Assembly (NCBI RefSeq): GCF_030657435.1
Contig: NZ_JAUTWS010000005.1
Span: 124,001 to 188,000, forward strand
Reading direction: 5' to 3'
Origin: Paracraurococcus lichenis
GTDB taxonomy: Bacteria; Pseudomonadota; Alphaproteobacteria; Acetobacterales; Acetobacteraceae
DNA: 64,000 nt
The first letter of the stretch is position 1. Each line of letters begins with the position of its first letter. A program made the position numbers and the translations under genes. Positions 26,976 through 35,548 of the stretch are shown one piece after another. The notes below the pieces were generated by a model. It did not search any database. It was not told the origin of the DNA and saw nothing but the letters and a program-made list of their open reading frames with translations.

Positions 26976-27704
26976 ATGGATACCTGGACCGAGGGCTTCG
27001 GCCAGGAGGGCGGCCTGTTCCGCCGGCTGCGCGAGGCCTGCGCCGCCGACTGGCGGGCCTATACCTGGCATCCCTTCGTCCAGGGCCTGAGCGACGGGAC
27101 GCTGCCGCTCGCGGCCTTCCGGCGCTACCTGATCCAGGACTACCTCTTCCTGATCCATTTCGCCCGGGCCGAGGCGCTGGCGGTCTTCAAGGCCGAGAGC
27201 GTCGAGGCGATGCGCGAGAAGGCCGAGGCGATCCGCGCCATCCTGGCCGAGACCGAGATGCATCTCCGCTACTGCGCGTCGTGGGGGCTGACGGAGGCCG
27301 ATGTGCGCGCCGCACCCGAGAGCGCCGAGACGGTCAGCTACACCCGCTACGTCATCGATCGCGGCCTGGCCGGCGACATCCTGGACCTGGAAGTGGCGCT
27401 CGCGCCCTGCACCGTGGGCTATGCCGAGGTGGCGCAGCGCATCCTCGCCGATCCGCGCCGGCGCGCGGAGGGGAACCCCTACCAGTCCTGGATCGATACC
27501 TATGCCGACCCGGGCTACCAGGCCATGGCGAAGGCCGCCGCGGCGCGGATCGACGCGCTGGGCGAGAGCCATGGCGGCCATGCCCGCTTCGCCGGCCTGA
27601 GCGCGACCTTCGCCGAGGCCGCGCGGCTGGAGGCGCGGTTCTGGCAGCAGGGTCTCGATGCCGCCGAGGGCGACATGGTCCCGCACGAGAAGGTCCAAAG
27701 GTAG
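26976..27704 (+). CDS. tenA: TenA-family protein (thiaminase II / PqqC-like helical bundle)
   Basis: A 242-residue all-helical protein. [29 protein letters not shown] near the start and a Cys in [15 protein letters not shown] near residue 145 match TenA enzymes that hydrolyse aminopyrimidine in thiamin salvage. [19 protein letters not shown] near 180 is also typical. Its place between ferredoxin and mnmA is unusual and suggests a link to sulfur or cofactor metabolism, but that is inference. No TPP riboswitch or other thiamin gene is seen here. Confidence 0.88.
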   Translation: MDTWTEGFGQEGGLFRRLREACAADWRAYTWHPFVQGLSDGTLPLAAFRRYLIQDYLFLIHFARAEALAVFKAESVEAMREKAEAIRAILAETEMHLRYCASWGLTEADVRAAPESAETVSYTRYVIDRGLAGDILDLEVALAPCTVGYAEVAQRILADPRRRAEGNPYQSWIDTYADPGYQAMAKAAAARIDALGESHGGHARFAGLSATFAEAARLEARFWQQGLDAAEGDMVPHEKVQR

Positions 27705-27739
27705 TTGCGCATCCTCGCCGCCCAACCCATGGCACAGCC

Positions 27740-28837
27740 ATGAGAATCCTTGTCGCCATGTCGGGCGGCGTCGACAGCAGCGTCGTCGCCGGCCTGCTGA
27801 AGGAGCAGGGGCACGAGGTCATCGGCGCCACCCTGCAGCTCTACGACCACGGCGCCGCGACCGCCCGCAAGGGGGCCTGCTGCGCGGGGCAGGACATCCA
27901 CGACGCCCGCCGCGTCGCCGACCGCCTCGACATCCCGCACTACGTGCTGGACAAGGAAAGCCGCTTCTCCGACGCCGTGGTGCAGGACTTCGCCGACAGC
28001 TACGCCCGCGGCGAGACGCCGATCCCCTGCGTGCGCTGCAACCAGACGGTGAAGTTCCATGACCTGGTCGGCCTGGCCCGGGACCTGGGCGTGGAGGCGA
28101 TGGCGACCGGCCACTACGTCCGCCGCGTGGAGGGTCCGCAGGGCGCCGAGTTGCACCGCGCCGCCGACCCGCACCGCGACCAGAGCTACTTCCTCTTCGC
28201 CACGACGCGCGAGCAGCTCGCATTCTCCCGCTTCCCGCTCGGCACCTATCCGGACAAGGCGGCCGTGCGCGCGGTCGCGGCGCGGCTCGGCCTGCCGGTC
28301 GCGGAGAAGCCGGACAGCCAGGACATCTGCTTCGTCCCGCAGGGCCGCTACCACGATGTCGTGGCGAAGCACCGGCCGGACGCGGTGGCACCGGGCGAGA
28401 TCGTGCATCTGGACGGCCGCGTGCTCGGCCGGCACCAGGGCATCGCGCGCTACACCGTGGGGCAAGGCCGCGGCCTCGGCCAGGCCTCGCGGGATGGCGA
28501 GGAGCCGCTCTATGTCGCGGGCGTCGATGCCCGCACCCGCCGCGTCATCGTCGGTCCGCGGGCGGCGCTGCCGCAGCCGGTGGTGACGGTGGCCGAGGTG
28601 AACTGGCTGGTCGATCCGCCGGACGCACCGCTCCGCTGCCAGGTGAAGCTGCGCGCGCGGGAGGAGCCGCGCGCCGCGACGGCCGAATGGGACACCGCGG
28701 CCGGCCTGCTGCGGGTGACGCCGGCGGAACCCTCGATCGCCGCGCCCGGCCAGGCCTGCGTCCTCTATGACGGCGAGCGCGTGCTGGGCGGCGGCTTCAT
28801 CCGCCGTGCCGCCGCGGCAACCGGCGCCGCGGCCTGA
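27740..28837 (+). CDS. mnmA: tRNA-uridine 2-sulfurtransferase MnmA
   Basis: A 365-residue enzyme that thiolates U34 of tRNA Lys, Glu and Gln using sulfur relayed from IscS and ATP. PP-loop [14 protein letters not shown] at residues 6-19, nucleophile Cys in [10 protein letters not shown] near 95, second catalytic Cys in SQDICF near 198, and [10 protein letters not shown] near 240. ATG 27740 was chosen because the PP-loop starts six residues later as in other MnmA; the longer frame upstream overlaps tenA. No strong ribosome-binding site is present. Presence beside iscS is functionally coherent. Confidence 0.95.
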   Translation: MRILVAMSGGVDSSVVAGLLKEQGHEVIGATLQLYDHGAATARKGACCAGQDIHDARRVADRLDIPHYVLDKESRFSDAVVQDFADSYARGETPIPCVRCNQTVKFHDLVGLARDLGVEAMATGHYVRRVEGPQGAELHRAADPHRDQSYFLFATTREQLAFSRFPLGTYPDKAAVRAVAARLGLPVAEKPDSQDICFVPQGRYHDVVAKHRPDAVAPGEIVHLDGRVLGRHQGIARYTVGQGRGLGQASRDGEEPLYVAGVDARTRRVIVGPRAALPQPVVTVAEVNWLVDPPDAPLRCQVKLRAREEPRAATAEWDTAAGLLRVTPAEPSIAAPGQACVLYDGERVLGGGFIRRAAAATGAAA

Positions 28838-28863
28838 GGCTTCTGCCGTCCGGAGGTGGCGCG

Positions 28864-29337
28864 ATGCCGGACAGTCCTGGTCCTTTGTTCCTCGACCTCG
28901 ACGGCGTGCTGGCCGATTTCGACCGCGGCGTGGAGGCGGTGACCGGCCAGCGACCGGAGGCGCTGCCGCTGAAGACTATGTGGGCGGCGCTGGCCCGCGC
29001 CCCGCGCTTCTTCGACACGCTCGAGTTCATGCACGACGCGCAGGACCTCTGGGCCTTCTGCGCGCCGCTGCGGCCGACCATCCTGACCGGCCTGCCGCTC
29101 GGCACATGGGCGCCGGCGCAGAAGAAGGCCTGGGTCGCGCGCATGCTCGGCGCGCATGTGCCGATCGTCACCTGCATGAGCCGGGAGAAGCCGCGCTGGT
29201 CCGGCCCCGGCCATGTGCTGGTGGACGACCGCGCCTCGGCCGGCCCGGGCTGGGAGGCGAAGGGCGGTGTCTTCATCCACCACACCAGCGCCGAGCGGTC
29301 CATCGCGCGGCTGCAGGAGCTTGGTTACGGTCGCTGA
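28864..29337 (+). CDS. HAD-superfamily protein, 5'-nucleotidase-like
   Basis: A 157-residue HAD-like protein. The nucleophile motif LFLDLDGVLADFDRGV at residues 8-23 has both Asp residues. TILTGLP near 75 provides motif II (Thr), and GHVLVDDRAS near 118 provides the acidic motif IV. Layout resembles the NT5C (deoxyribonucleotidase) group, with a small helical cap. It follows mnmA by 26 nt with GGAGGTGGC upstream of the ATG, so it probably shares the transcript. Confidence 0.8.
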   Translation: MPDSPGPLFLDLDGVLADFDRGVEAVTGQRPEALPLKTMWAALARAPRFFDTLEFMHDAQDLWAFCAPLRPTILTGLPLGTWAPAQKKAWVARMLGAHVPIVTCMSREKPRWSGPGHVLVDDRASAGPGWEAKGGVFIHHTSAERSIARLQELGYGR

Positions 29338-29351
29338 AGGCGCGCGGAAGT

Positions 29352-29372
29352 GCCTTCGACACCGTCGAAGGC
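29352..29372 (+). terminator. 9-bp perfect hairpin after the HAD gene
   Basis: GCCTTCGAC/GTCGAAGGC with a 3-nt loop lies 14 bp past the stop and probably ends the iscR-to-HAD transcript. Confidence 0.6.
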
Positions 29373-29543
29373 GACCATTGCCGGCGCCCGTTGCAACGAA
29401 GCAAGGCACGCGCGATTCGCATGGCTGCGACGCCGCCACGCCGCCTCGGCGCAGCCCGCGAATCCCCATCTGTTCTGCCGACAGGCCGCGTGGCGATGGC
29501 GCATGGGGCGCCGGCCCCGCCCGGCCAGCAAGGACACACGACC

Positions 29544-29693
29544 ATGGTCTCCGCGATCGGAGCCCTCCTCACCTTCCTCCTCGGCAGCACCCTCGTCGTC
29601 TATGGCGAGGCCGTGCGCGGCGCGATGGAGCAGGCCAGCCTGCGCGCCGCCACCGCCCGTCTGCCGCGCGGCGCCGCCCAGGAATCCGCCTGA
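29544..29693 (+). CDS. possible small membrane protein (49 residues)
   Basis: Short frame starting ATG 29544 with an AAGGA sequence about 10 nt upstream. The first 20 residues are hydrophobic (VSAIGALLTFLLGSTLVVYG), followed by an amphipathic, basic tail. A 7-bp hairpin begins 7 nt after its stop, which supports it as a real transcription unit. No homologue is recognised. It could still be chance coding in a 460-bp gap. Confidence 0.4.
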   Translation: MVSAIGALLTFLLGSTLVVYGEAVRGAMEQASLRAATARLPRGAAQESA

Positions 29694-29700
29694 CCCAAAC

Positions 29701-29720
29701 GGGCGGATTTCGGTCCGCCC
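29701..29720 (+). terminator. hairpin upstream of the second family-5 binding protein
   Basis: GGGCGGA/TCCGCCC with a 6-nt loop, followed by CCCTT. It separates the small frame from the next gene. Confidence 0.5.
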
Positions 29721-29796
29721 CCCTTACGGGCGGGAGATCCCGCGATAGCATCGGCGAAAACACGCCGGTCCTGTCCGCAGGAGATTTCCCGTCATC

Positions 29797-31386
29797 ATGC
29801 AGAGACGCACCTTGTTCCAGGCCGCCGGTGCCGGCCTCGCCTCGCTCGCCGCACCGGCCGCGGTGCGCGCGCAGGCCGCGACCACGTTGCGCTTCACCCC
29901 GCAACAGGACCTGGTGACGCTCGATCCCGTCACCACCACGGCCTATATTAGCCGCAACCATGGCTACATGGTCTTCGACACCCTCTACGGCATGGACGCC
30001 AATTTCCAGGCGACGCCGCAGATGGTGGACGGTCACCGGATCGAGGATGACGGCCTCCGCTGGGACCTGACGCTGCGCGAGGGGCTGTGGTGGCATGATG
30101 GCGAGAAGGTCCTCGCGCGCGACTGCGTCGCCAGCATCCGTCGCTGGGCGAAGCGCGACCCCTTCGGCGCCAGCCTGCTGGAGGCGACCGACGAACTCTC
30201 CGCCCCGGACGACCGCACCATCCGCTTCCGGCTGAAGCGGCCCTTCCCGCTGCTGCCCATCGCGCTCGGCAAGGCCAGCGTGCCGGTCTGCGCCATGATG
30301 CCGGCGCGCCTGGCCGAGACCGATCCCTTCAAACAAGTGCCGGAGCTGATCGGCAGCGGTCCCTTCCGCTTCAAGGCGGATGAGCGCGTGCCAGGTTCGC
30401 TCAACGTCTACACCAAGTTCGAGAAATACGTCCCGCGCAAGGACGGCGCGCTCACCTGGACCTCCGGGCCTAAGGTCGTGCATTTCGACCGGGTGGAGTG
30501 GCGCAGCATGCCGGACCCCTCCACCGCGACCTCCGCGCTGATCGCCGGCGAGCAGGACTGGCAGGAATACGCCTATCACGACCAGTTGCCGCTGCTGCGC
30601 CGTGCCCGCGGCGTGACGATGAAGGTGCTCGACAGCACCGGCTTCGTCTGCATGGTCCGGATGAACCACACCCAGGCCCCCTTTAACAACCGCGCGGTGC
30701 GCCAGGCGCTGTGGCATGCGCTCGACCAGACGGCCTGCATGCAGGCGGTGGTCGGCCCGGCCGAGACCAGCCTATACACCGTCCCGCTCGGCTTCTTCGC
30801 CCCGGGCACGCCCATGGCGTCGGATGCCGGGATGGAGGTGCTGACCGCGCCGCGCGACCTGTCCAAGGCTCGCGACGCGCTGCGCGCCGCCGGCTACAAG
30901 GGCGAGCCTGTCGTGCTGATGGTCCCCTCCAACTCCGCCGTGCTCATGGCTCTCGGCGCGGTCTTCGAGGACATGCTCAAGCGCATCGGCATGACGGTCG
31001 AGGTCTATGCCGTCGAGTTCAACGCCATGCTGCAGCGGCGCAACCGCCGCGGCCCGGTCTCGGAGGGCGGCTGGAGCCTGTTCGTGACCAACTGGTCCGG
31101 CTCCGACTGGCTGAACCCCGCGGGCCATATCGCGCTGCGCGGCGGCGGCGAGCAGGGCTATGCCGGCTGGGCCAGCATGCCCCGCATCGAGGAGTTGCGC
31201 GAGGCCTGGTTCCGCGCCCCCGACCTCGCGGCGCAGCAGGCGATCTGCCGGGAGATCCAGGCCGAGGCCTTCCGCGAGGTCGCCTATTACCCGCTGGGAC
31301 AGTACCTGCAGCCGACCGCCTGGCGCAGCAGCCTGACCGGCGTGCTGGACGGCTTTGCCACTTTCTGGAATGTGAGGCGCGCCTGA
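29797..31386 (+). CDS. ABC transporter substrate-binding protein, family 5 (paralogue of the one at 8029)
   Basis: A 529-residue periplasmic binding protein. MQRRTLFQAAGAGLASLAAP and cleavage near VRAQA give an export signal. It shares TLDPVTTTAYISRNHGYMVF, DTLYGM, WWHDGEKVLARDCVASI and the C-terminal WNVRRA with the earlier paralogue. Its stop overlaps the start of the M20 amidohydrolase by 1 nt, so binding protein and enzyme are made together; the ligand is probably the amidohydrolase substrate. No permease genes are adjacent. Confidence 0.92.
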   Translation: MQRRTLFQAAGAGLASLAAPAAVRAQAATTLRFTPQQDLVTLDPVTTTAYISRNHGYMVFDTLYGMDANFQATPQMVDGHRIEDDGLRWDLTLREGLWWHDGEKVLARDCVASIRRWAKRDPFGASLLEATDELSAPDDRTIRFRLKRPFPLLPIALGKASVPVCAMMPARLAETDPFKQVPELIGSGPFRFKADERVPGSLNVYTKFEKYVPRKDGALTWTSGPKVVHFDRVEWRSMPDPSTATSALIAGEQDWQEYAYHDQLPLLRRARGVTMKVLDSTGFVCMVRMNHTQAPFNNRAVRQALWHALDQTACMQAVVGPAETSLYTVPLGFFAPGTPMASDAGMEVLTAPRDLSKARDALRAAGYKGEPVVLMVPSNSAVLMALGAVFEDMLKRIGMTVEVYAVEFNAMLQRRNRRGPVSEGGWSLFVTNWSGSDWLNPAGHIALRGGGEQGYAGWASMPRIEELREAWFRAPDLAAQQAICREIQAEAFREVAYYPLGQYLQPTAWRSSLTGVLDGFATFWNVRRA

Positions 31387-32978
31387 TGCCCGACAACGAC
31401 ACCATCCGCGCGACCGCGCTCGACTGGATCGCGGCGAACGAGACGCGGCTCTCGGACTTCAACGCCCGCATCTGGAGCCATGCCGAGCCGGCCTGGCGCG
31501 AATACAAATCCGCCCGCGACTATGTGGAGCTGCTGCGGGCCGAGGGCTTCACCGTGGAGGCCGGCTCGGGCGGCATGCCGACCGCCTTCGTCGCGACCTG
31601 GGGCCAGGGCCGGCCGGTGCTCGCCGGCTTCTCCGAGTACGACGCGGTGCCGGGCAATTCGCAGCAGGTCGTGCCCTATCCGGCGCCGCGAGAGGGGCTG
31701 CATCCCTATACCGCGGGCCATACCGACCCGCATTCCGTCCTCGGCACCGCCTCCCTCGCCGCCATGCTCGGTGCCAAGGCGGCGATGCAGGCGCATGGCG
31801 TCGCCGGCCAGCTCAAGCTCTTCGGCGAGCCGGCGGAGAAGGTCTGCGGCTCCAAGCCCATCCACGCCGCCAAGGGCTATTACGACGACCTCGACGCCGC
31901 CGTGGTCTGGCATCCCTGGCCGCTGAACACGGTGACGGCCGAGACGCAGTTCGGCGCCTATTGGAGCGCGATCATCACCTTCGAGGCGCCGGCGCCGGAA
32001 GCTTGGGTCGATCCCATGCTGATGCCGATCGACGCCGCGCATGCCGTGGCGCGCTGCCCCGGCGCGCTGGACGCGCTCTGCCTGATGTACACCACGACCA
32101 AGTACACCAAGGAGGCGATGTTCCCGCATGCCGGGTCCTGGACGCTGAACGAATACGTCCTGGGCGATGCCGGCGCGACCTCCGACAACCTCACCCCGCG
32201 CTTCTCGCAGATCCAGTATTCCTGGCGCTCCTCCTCGCTCGGCATCCAGGAGCAGATCTGGCGCGTGCTGGCGAACAATGCCCGGCACGTCGCGGGCATC
32301 ACGGGCTGCAAGGCCTTCGTGCGCTGGGTGACCAAGACCCGTGTGGGCGTGCCGAATGCGGTCATGACCGACCTGACCTGGAAGAACCTGCAGGCGGTCG
32401 GCGCGCCGAGCTATCCGGAAGAGGCGCTGGAATTCGGCCGGCAGATGCAGCGGCATCTCGGCCTCGAGCCCATGGACGATCCCTTCATCCCGACGGTGAC
32501 GCGGCTGACGCCGCCGGAGGAGAACGAGGCGAAGCTGCGCGCCGCCCTGCCCGACTGGCAGAAGCACCTGAGCGCCGACGACTATGTCGAGTTCTGCTGG
32601 CACGCGCCGACCGTGCGGCTGCTGGCGGCGCGGCCGCGGCTGCGCCCGCCCGCGCCGGGCTATGCCTATCCGAACTGGACCTACAATGCGCTCGGCGGAC
32701 TGCCCGCCGCGATGGATCCCGGCCTGTTCGTGGCCGCGAAGACCATGGCGCTGACGCTGGTGGACCTGGCGACGCAGCCGGATGTGCTGGCGGCGGCGCA
32801 GGCGGAGTTCCGTGAACGCACGAAGCCCGGCACGCCGGACTGGGTGCCGCCGCTGCTGCCGCGCGACTTCCACCCGCCGGTCGACCTGCGCTGGCCGGAA
32901 TACGTGGCGACGCCGCGCGGCGAGGAATGGACCTTCCCGACGCCGCACCACGGCACCGGCGCCGGGGAGCCGCTGTAA
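31386..32978 (+). CDS. M20-family amidohydrolase, AbgB-like
   Basis: A 530-residue peptidase-M20 family enzyme close in layout to p-aminobenzoyl-glutamate hydrolase subunit B. WSHAEPAWREYKSARDYVELL near residue 25 is the usual N-terminal motif, LAGFSEYDAVPGNSQQVVPY near 78 has the metal-site acid, GHTDPHSVLG near 112 and LFGEPAEKVCGSK near 145 hold further ligands, and VVWHPWPLNTV is near 170. Coupled by a 1-nt overlap to the binding-protein gene upstream. Probable role is cleavage of an imported N-acyl or aminobenzoyl amino acid. Confidence 0.88.
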   Translation: MPDNDTIRATALDWIAANETRLSDFNARIWSHAEPAWREYKSARDYVELLRAEGFTVEAGSGGMPTAFVATWGQGRPVLAGFSEYDAVPGNSQQVVPYPAPREGLHPYTAGHTDPHSVLGTASLAAMLGAKAAMQAHGVAGQLKLFGEPAEKVCGSKPIHAAKGYYDDLDAAVVWHPWPLNTVTAETQFGAYWSAIITFEAPAPEAWVDPMLMPIDAAHAVARCPGALDALCLMYTTTKYTKEAMFPHAGSWTLNEYVLGDAGATSDNLTPRFSQIQYSWRSSSLGIQEQIWRVLANNARHVAGITGCKAFVRWVTKTRVGVPNAVMTDLTWKNLQAVGAPSYPEEALEFGRQMQRHLGLEPMDDPFIPTVTRLTPPEENEAKLRAALPDWQKHLSADDYVEFCWHAPTVRLLAARPRLRPPAPGYAYPNWTYNALGGLPAAMDPGLFVAAKTMALTLVDLATQPDVLAAAQAEFRERTKPGTPDWVPPLLPRDFHPPVDLRWPEYVATPRGEEWTFPTPHHGTGAGEPL

Positions 32979-32988
32979 TCCAGAATTG

Positions 32989-33102
32989 CAGCCGCCGCAG
33001 GCGGCTGAGCGCCCGAATGGGCGCCGCGCCAGACGGCGCGTAGCCAAGCCGCGGAGCGGTGCCGGCGATTGAGGCCACATGAATGCGACAGCATTCATGT
33101 GG
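32989..33102. terminator. cluster of four hairpins between convergent genes
   Basis: Within 114 bp: CAGCCGCC/GGCGGCTG (32989-33007), GCGCCC/GGGCGC (33009-33024), CGCGCC/GGCGCG (33025-33040) and a 12-bp perfect stem CCACATGAATGC/GCATTCATGTGG with a 4-nt loop (33075-33102). It fills the gap between the M20 and LLM stops and probably terminates both strands. Confidence 0.65.
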
Positions 33103-33109
33103 AACAAGA

Positions 33110-34171
33110 CTATTCGCCGGGCCCGTTCAGCCCGGCGGCCTGCGCCATGACCTCGATCGCCTCGGGCTGGCGGGAGCGGACGGTGATCGCATCCGCGCCC
33201 GACTCCGCCCAAGGCCGCCAGCGTTCGCGGATGCGCGCCGGCGGGCCGACCAGCGACTTCCAGTCCACCCATTCGTCGGGCACGGCGGCGATCGCCTCCT
33301 CCTTCCGCCCGGCGAGGTAGAGGTCCTGGATGCGGTCCGCCGCCTCGCCGAAGCCGCGGCGGATCATCATGTCCTTGTGGAAATTCTTGTCCCGGTGGCC
33401 CATGCCGCCGACATAGAGCGCGACCTCCGGCTTCAGCTTCGCCAGCCCCGCCGACACGTCCTCCGTCACCTCCACATGCACCGAGGCCTGGATAGTGAAG
33501 TCGGCGCGGGTCTTCGGCCGCCCGGTCGCCTTCTCCGCGCGGCGGAAGCCTTCCTCCAGCCAGGGCAGGTATTCGGGCAGCGAGCCCGGGACGAAGCCCA
33601 GCGCCAGCCAGCCATCGGCAATCTCGCCGGTCAGCTTCACCGTTGCCTCGTTGCCGGTGCCGAGCCAGATGGGGATGTCCGGGTTCATGTGCAGGATGGA
33701 TTTCAGCGGCTTGCCGACGCCGAGCGCGCCCTCGCCCGTATAGGGCAGGCTGATCTCGCGGCCCTCATGCACGACCGGCGCCTCGCGGCGGAAGATCTTG
33801 CGCATGATCTCGGTATAGTCCTTCAGGCGGTAATAGGGCCGGCCCCAGGGCTCGCCGTACCAGCCCTCGACGATCTGCGGGCCGGAGACGCCAAGGCCGG
33901 CGATGAAGCGGCCGCCGCCGGCCAGCGCATCCACCGTCGCCGCGCACATCGCCGCATTGGCGGGGGTTCGCGCGGCAAGCTGCATGATGCCGGTGCCGAG
34001 CCTGATGCGCTTCGTCACCGCCGCGAGATAGGCGAGCGGCGTCACGGCATCGGTGCCATAGGCCTCCGCCGTCCAGACGCTGTCATAGCCCAGCGCCTCC
34101 GCGCGCTGGACCAGCGCGACCGGCAGGTCGAGATGCGCGCCGGAATAGCCGATGGACAGGCCGAGCTTCAT
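33110..34171 (-). CDS. LLM-class flavin-dependent oxidoreductase (luciferase-like)
   Basis: A 353-residue bacterial-luciferase-like TIM-barrel protein. MKLGLSIGYSGAHLDLPVAL at the start, YDSVWTAEAYGTDAVTPLAY near residue 30, and RFIAGLGVSGPQIVEGWYG near 88 are typical of the F420/FMN LLM group. Such enzymes are monooxygenases or F420-linked reductases; the cofactor is not decidable here. ATG 34171 was chosen for GAAGGAAAG just upstream. Divergent from the esterase with a 114-bp gap. Confidence 0.88.
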   Translation of the reverse strand: MKLGLSIGYSGAHLDLPVALVQRAEALGYDSVWTAEAYGTDAVTPLAYLAAVTKRIRLGTGIMQLAARTPANAAMCAATVDALAGGGRFIAGLGVSGPQIVEGWYGEPWGRPYYRLKDYTEIMRKIFRREAPVVHEGREISLPYTGEGALGVGKPLKSILHMNPDIPIWLGTGNEATVKLTGEIADGWLALGFVPGSLPEYLPWLEEGFRRAEKATGRPKTRADFTIQASVHVEVTEDVSAGLAKLKPEVALYVGGMGHRDKNFHKDMMIRRGFGEAADRIQDLYLAGRKEEAIAAVPDEWVDWKSLVGPPARIRERWRPWAESGADAITVRSRQPEAIEVMAQAAGLNGPGE

Positions 34172-34285
34172 CCTGGCTTTCCTTCCCCTATCGTTGTTGC
34201 TGCCGCGCAGGCTCGCGCGCCGCGCCGCGGCTGGCAATGGCGCCGTGCCGCGCTAGGCTTGCCCCAACGAGACAAGGAGGAAACG

Positions 34286-35455
34286 ATGCACCCCATCCGC
34301 ACCGGGCTGGCGGCCGCCTTGGCCGCGCTGCTCGCCAGCCCGTTGTGCGCCGCGGCGCAGGGCAACCCGCCGCCCGCGACCCTCCCGTCCTCCGTCCCCG
34401 CTGTCGAGAGCAACGTCGCGCGTCAGGGCTATTTCTACGTGGGCGGCCGCTATGCCGGGGAGCCGGGGCGCGAGGTCATGCTGGGCCAGATCTATGTCGA
34501 GGTCTGGGCCCCACGCGAGGTGAAGCATCCCTACCCGCTCGTCCTCTTCCACGGCGCCAGTTCCACCGGCACGACCTGGATGCAGACGCCGGACGGCCGC
34601 AAGGGCTGGGCGCATCTCTTCGTCGACATGGGCTACATCGTCTACATCACGGACCAGCCTGCGCGCGGCCGGTCCGCCTACCAGGCGGCGCTTCAAGGCA
34701 GGCAGATCGCCGCCACCGTCGCGGGGACCGAGCGCAACAACACCAATGCGCGGGAGGCCGGCACCTGGCCGCAGGCGAAGCTGCACACGCAGTATCCCGG
34801 CGAAGGCCCGGACCGCGGCCGCAAGGGCAACCCGGTCTTCGATGCCGGCTTCGCCCGCAGCGTCCCCTACCTCGCCAGCAATCACGAGACCCAGGACCTC
34901 GTGCAGCAGGCCGGCGCCGCGCTGCTCGACCGGATCGGGCCGGCGATCCTGGTGACGCATTCCCAGGCCGGCCCCTTCGGCTGGCTGCTGGCGGATGCGC
35001 GGCCGAATCTCGTCAAGGGGATCGTCGCCATCGAGCCCTCCGGCCCACCCTTCGAGAACCAGGTCAACGCCACCGGCCGCGCCCGCCCCTGGGGTCCGGC
35101 CGATATCCGCCTGACCTACGACCCGCCCGTCACCGACCCGGCGCAGTTGGCGGTGGAGCGGCAGGCGGAGCCGGAGGCACCGAACCTCGTCCCCTGCTGG
35201 CTGCAGTCCGGCCCGCCGCGCAGCCTGCCCAACCTGCGCGGCATCCCGGTCGCGATCATCACCGGCGAGGCCTCCTACCACGCGCCCTATGACCATTGCA
35301 CCGCGCGCTACCTGGCGCAGGCGGGCGTCGCGGTCGAGCACATCCGGCTCGAGGCGCGGGGCATTCATGGCAATGGCCACGGCATCCCGTCGGAGCTCAA
35401 CAACGTCCAGACGGCACGGCTGGTGGACGACTGGCTCGGTGCGAAGCTGCGCTGA
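34286..35455 (+). CDS. secreted alpha/beta hydrolase (esterase-like)
   Basis: A 389-residue exported hydrolase. Signal peptide of about 24 residues ending CAAAQG. VLFHGASSTGTTWMQTPDGR near residue 90 is the oxyanion region, VTHSQAGPFGWLLADARP near 222 holds the nucleophile Ser, and the C-terminal GNGHGIPSELNN holds a candidate His. AGGAGG precedes ATG 34286. A Bug binding protein follows 93 bp downstream on the same strand. Substrate not known. Confidence 0.87.
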   Translation: MHPIRTGLAAALAALLASPLCAAAQGNPPPATLPSSVPAVESNVARQGYFYVGGRYAGEPGREVMLGQIYVEVWAPREVKHPYPLVLFHGASSTGTTWMQTPDGRKGWAHLFVDMGYIVYITDQPARGRSAYQAALQGRQIAATVAGTERNNTNAREAGTWPQAKLHTQYPGEGPDRGRKGNPVFDAGFARSVPYLASNHETQDLVQQAGAALLDRIGPAILVTHSQAGPFGWLLADARPNLVKGIVAIEPSGPPFENQVNATGRARPWGPADIRLTYDPPVTDPAQLAVERQAEPEAPNLVPCWLQSGPPRSLPNLRGIPVAIITGEASYHAPYDHCTARYLAQAGVAVEHIRLEARGIHGNGHGIPSELNNVQTARLVDDWLGAKLR

Positions 35456-35548
35456 GCCGCCGGCCGCGGTTGCCAAGGCCGCGGCCGCATGGTCCGATCG
35501 CCGCCGAAGCACGAGCGCGCCAGAGCGCGCCGGACGGGAGGATCCGCC

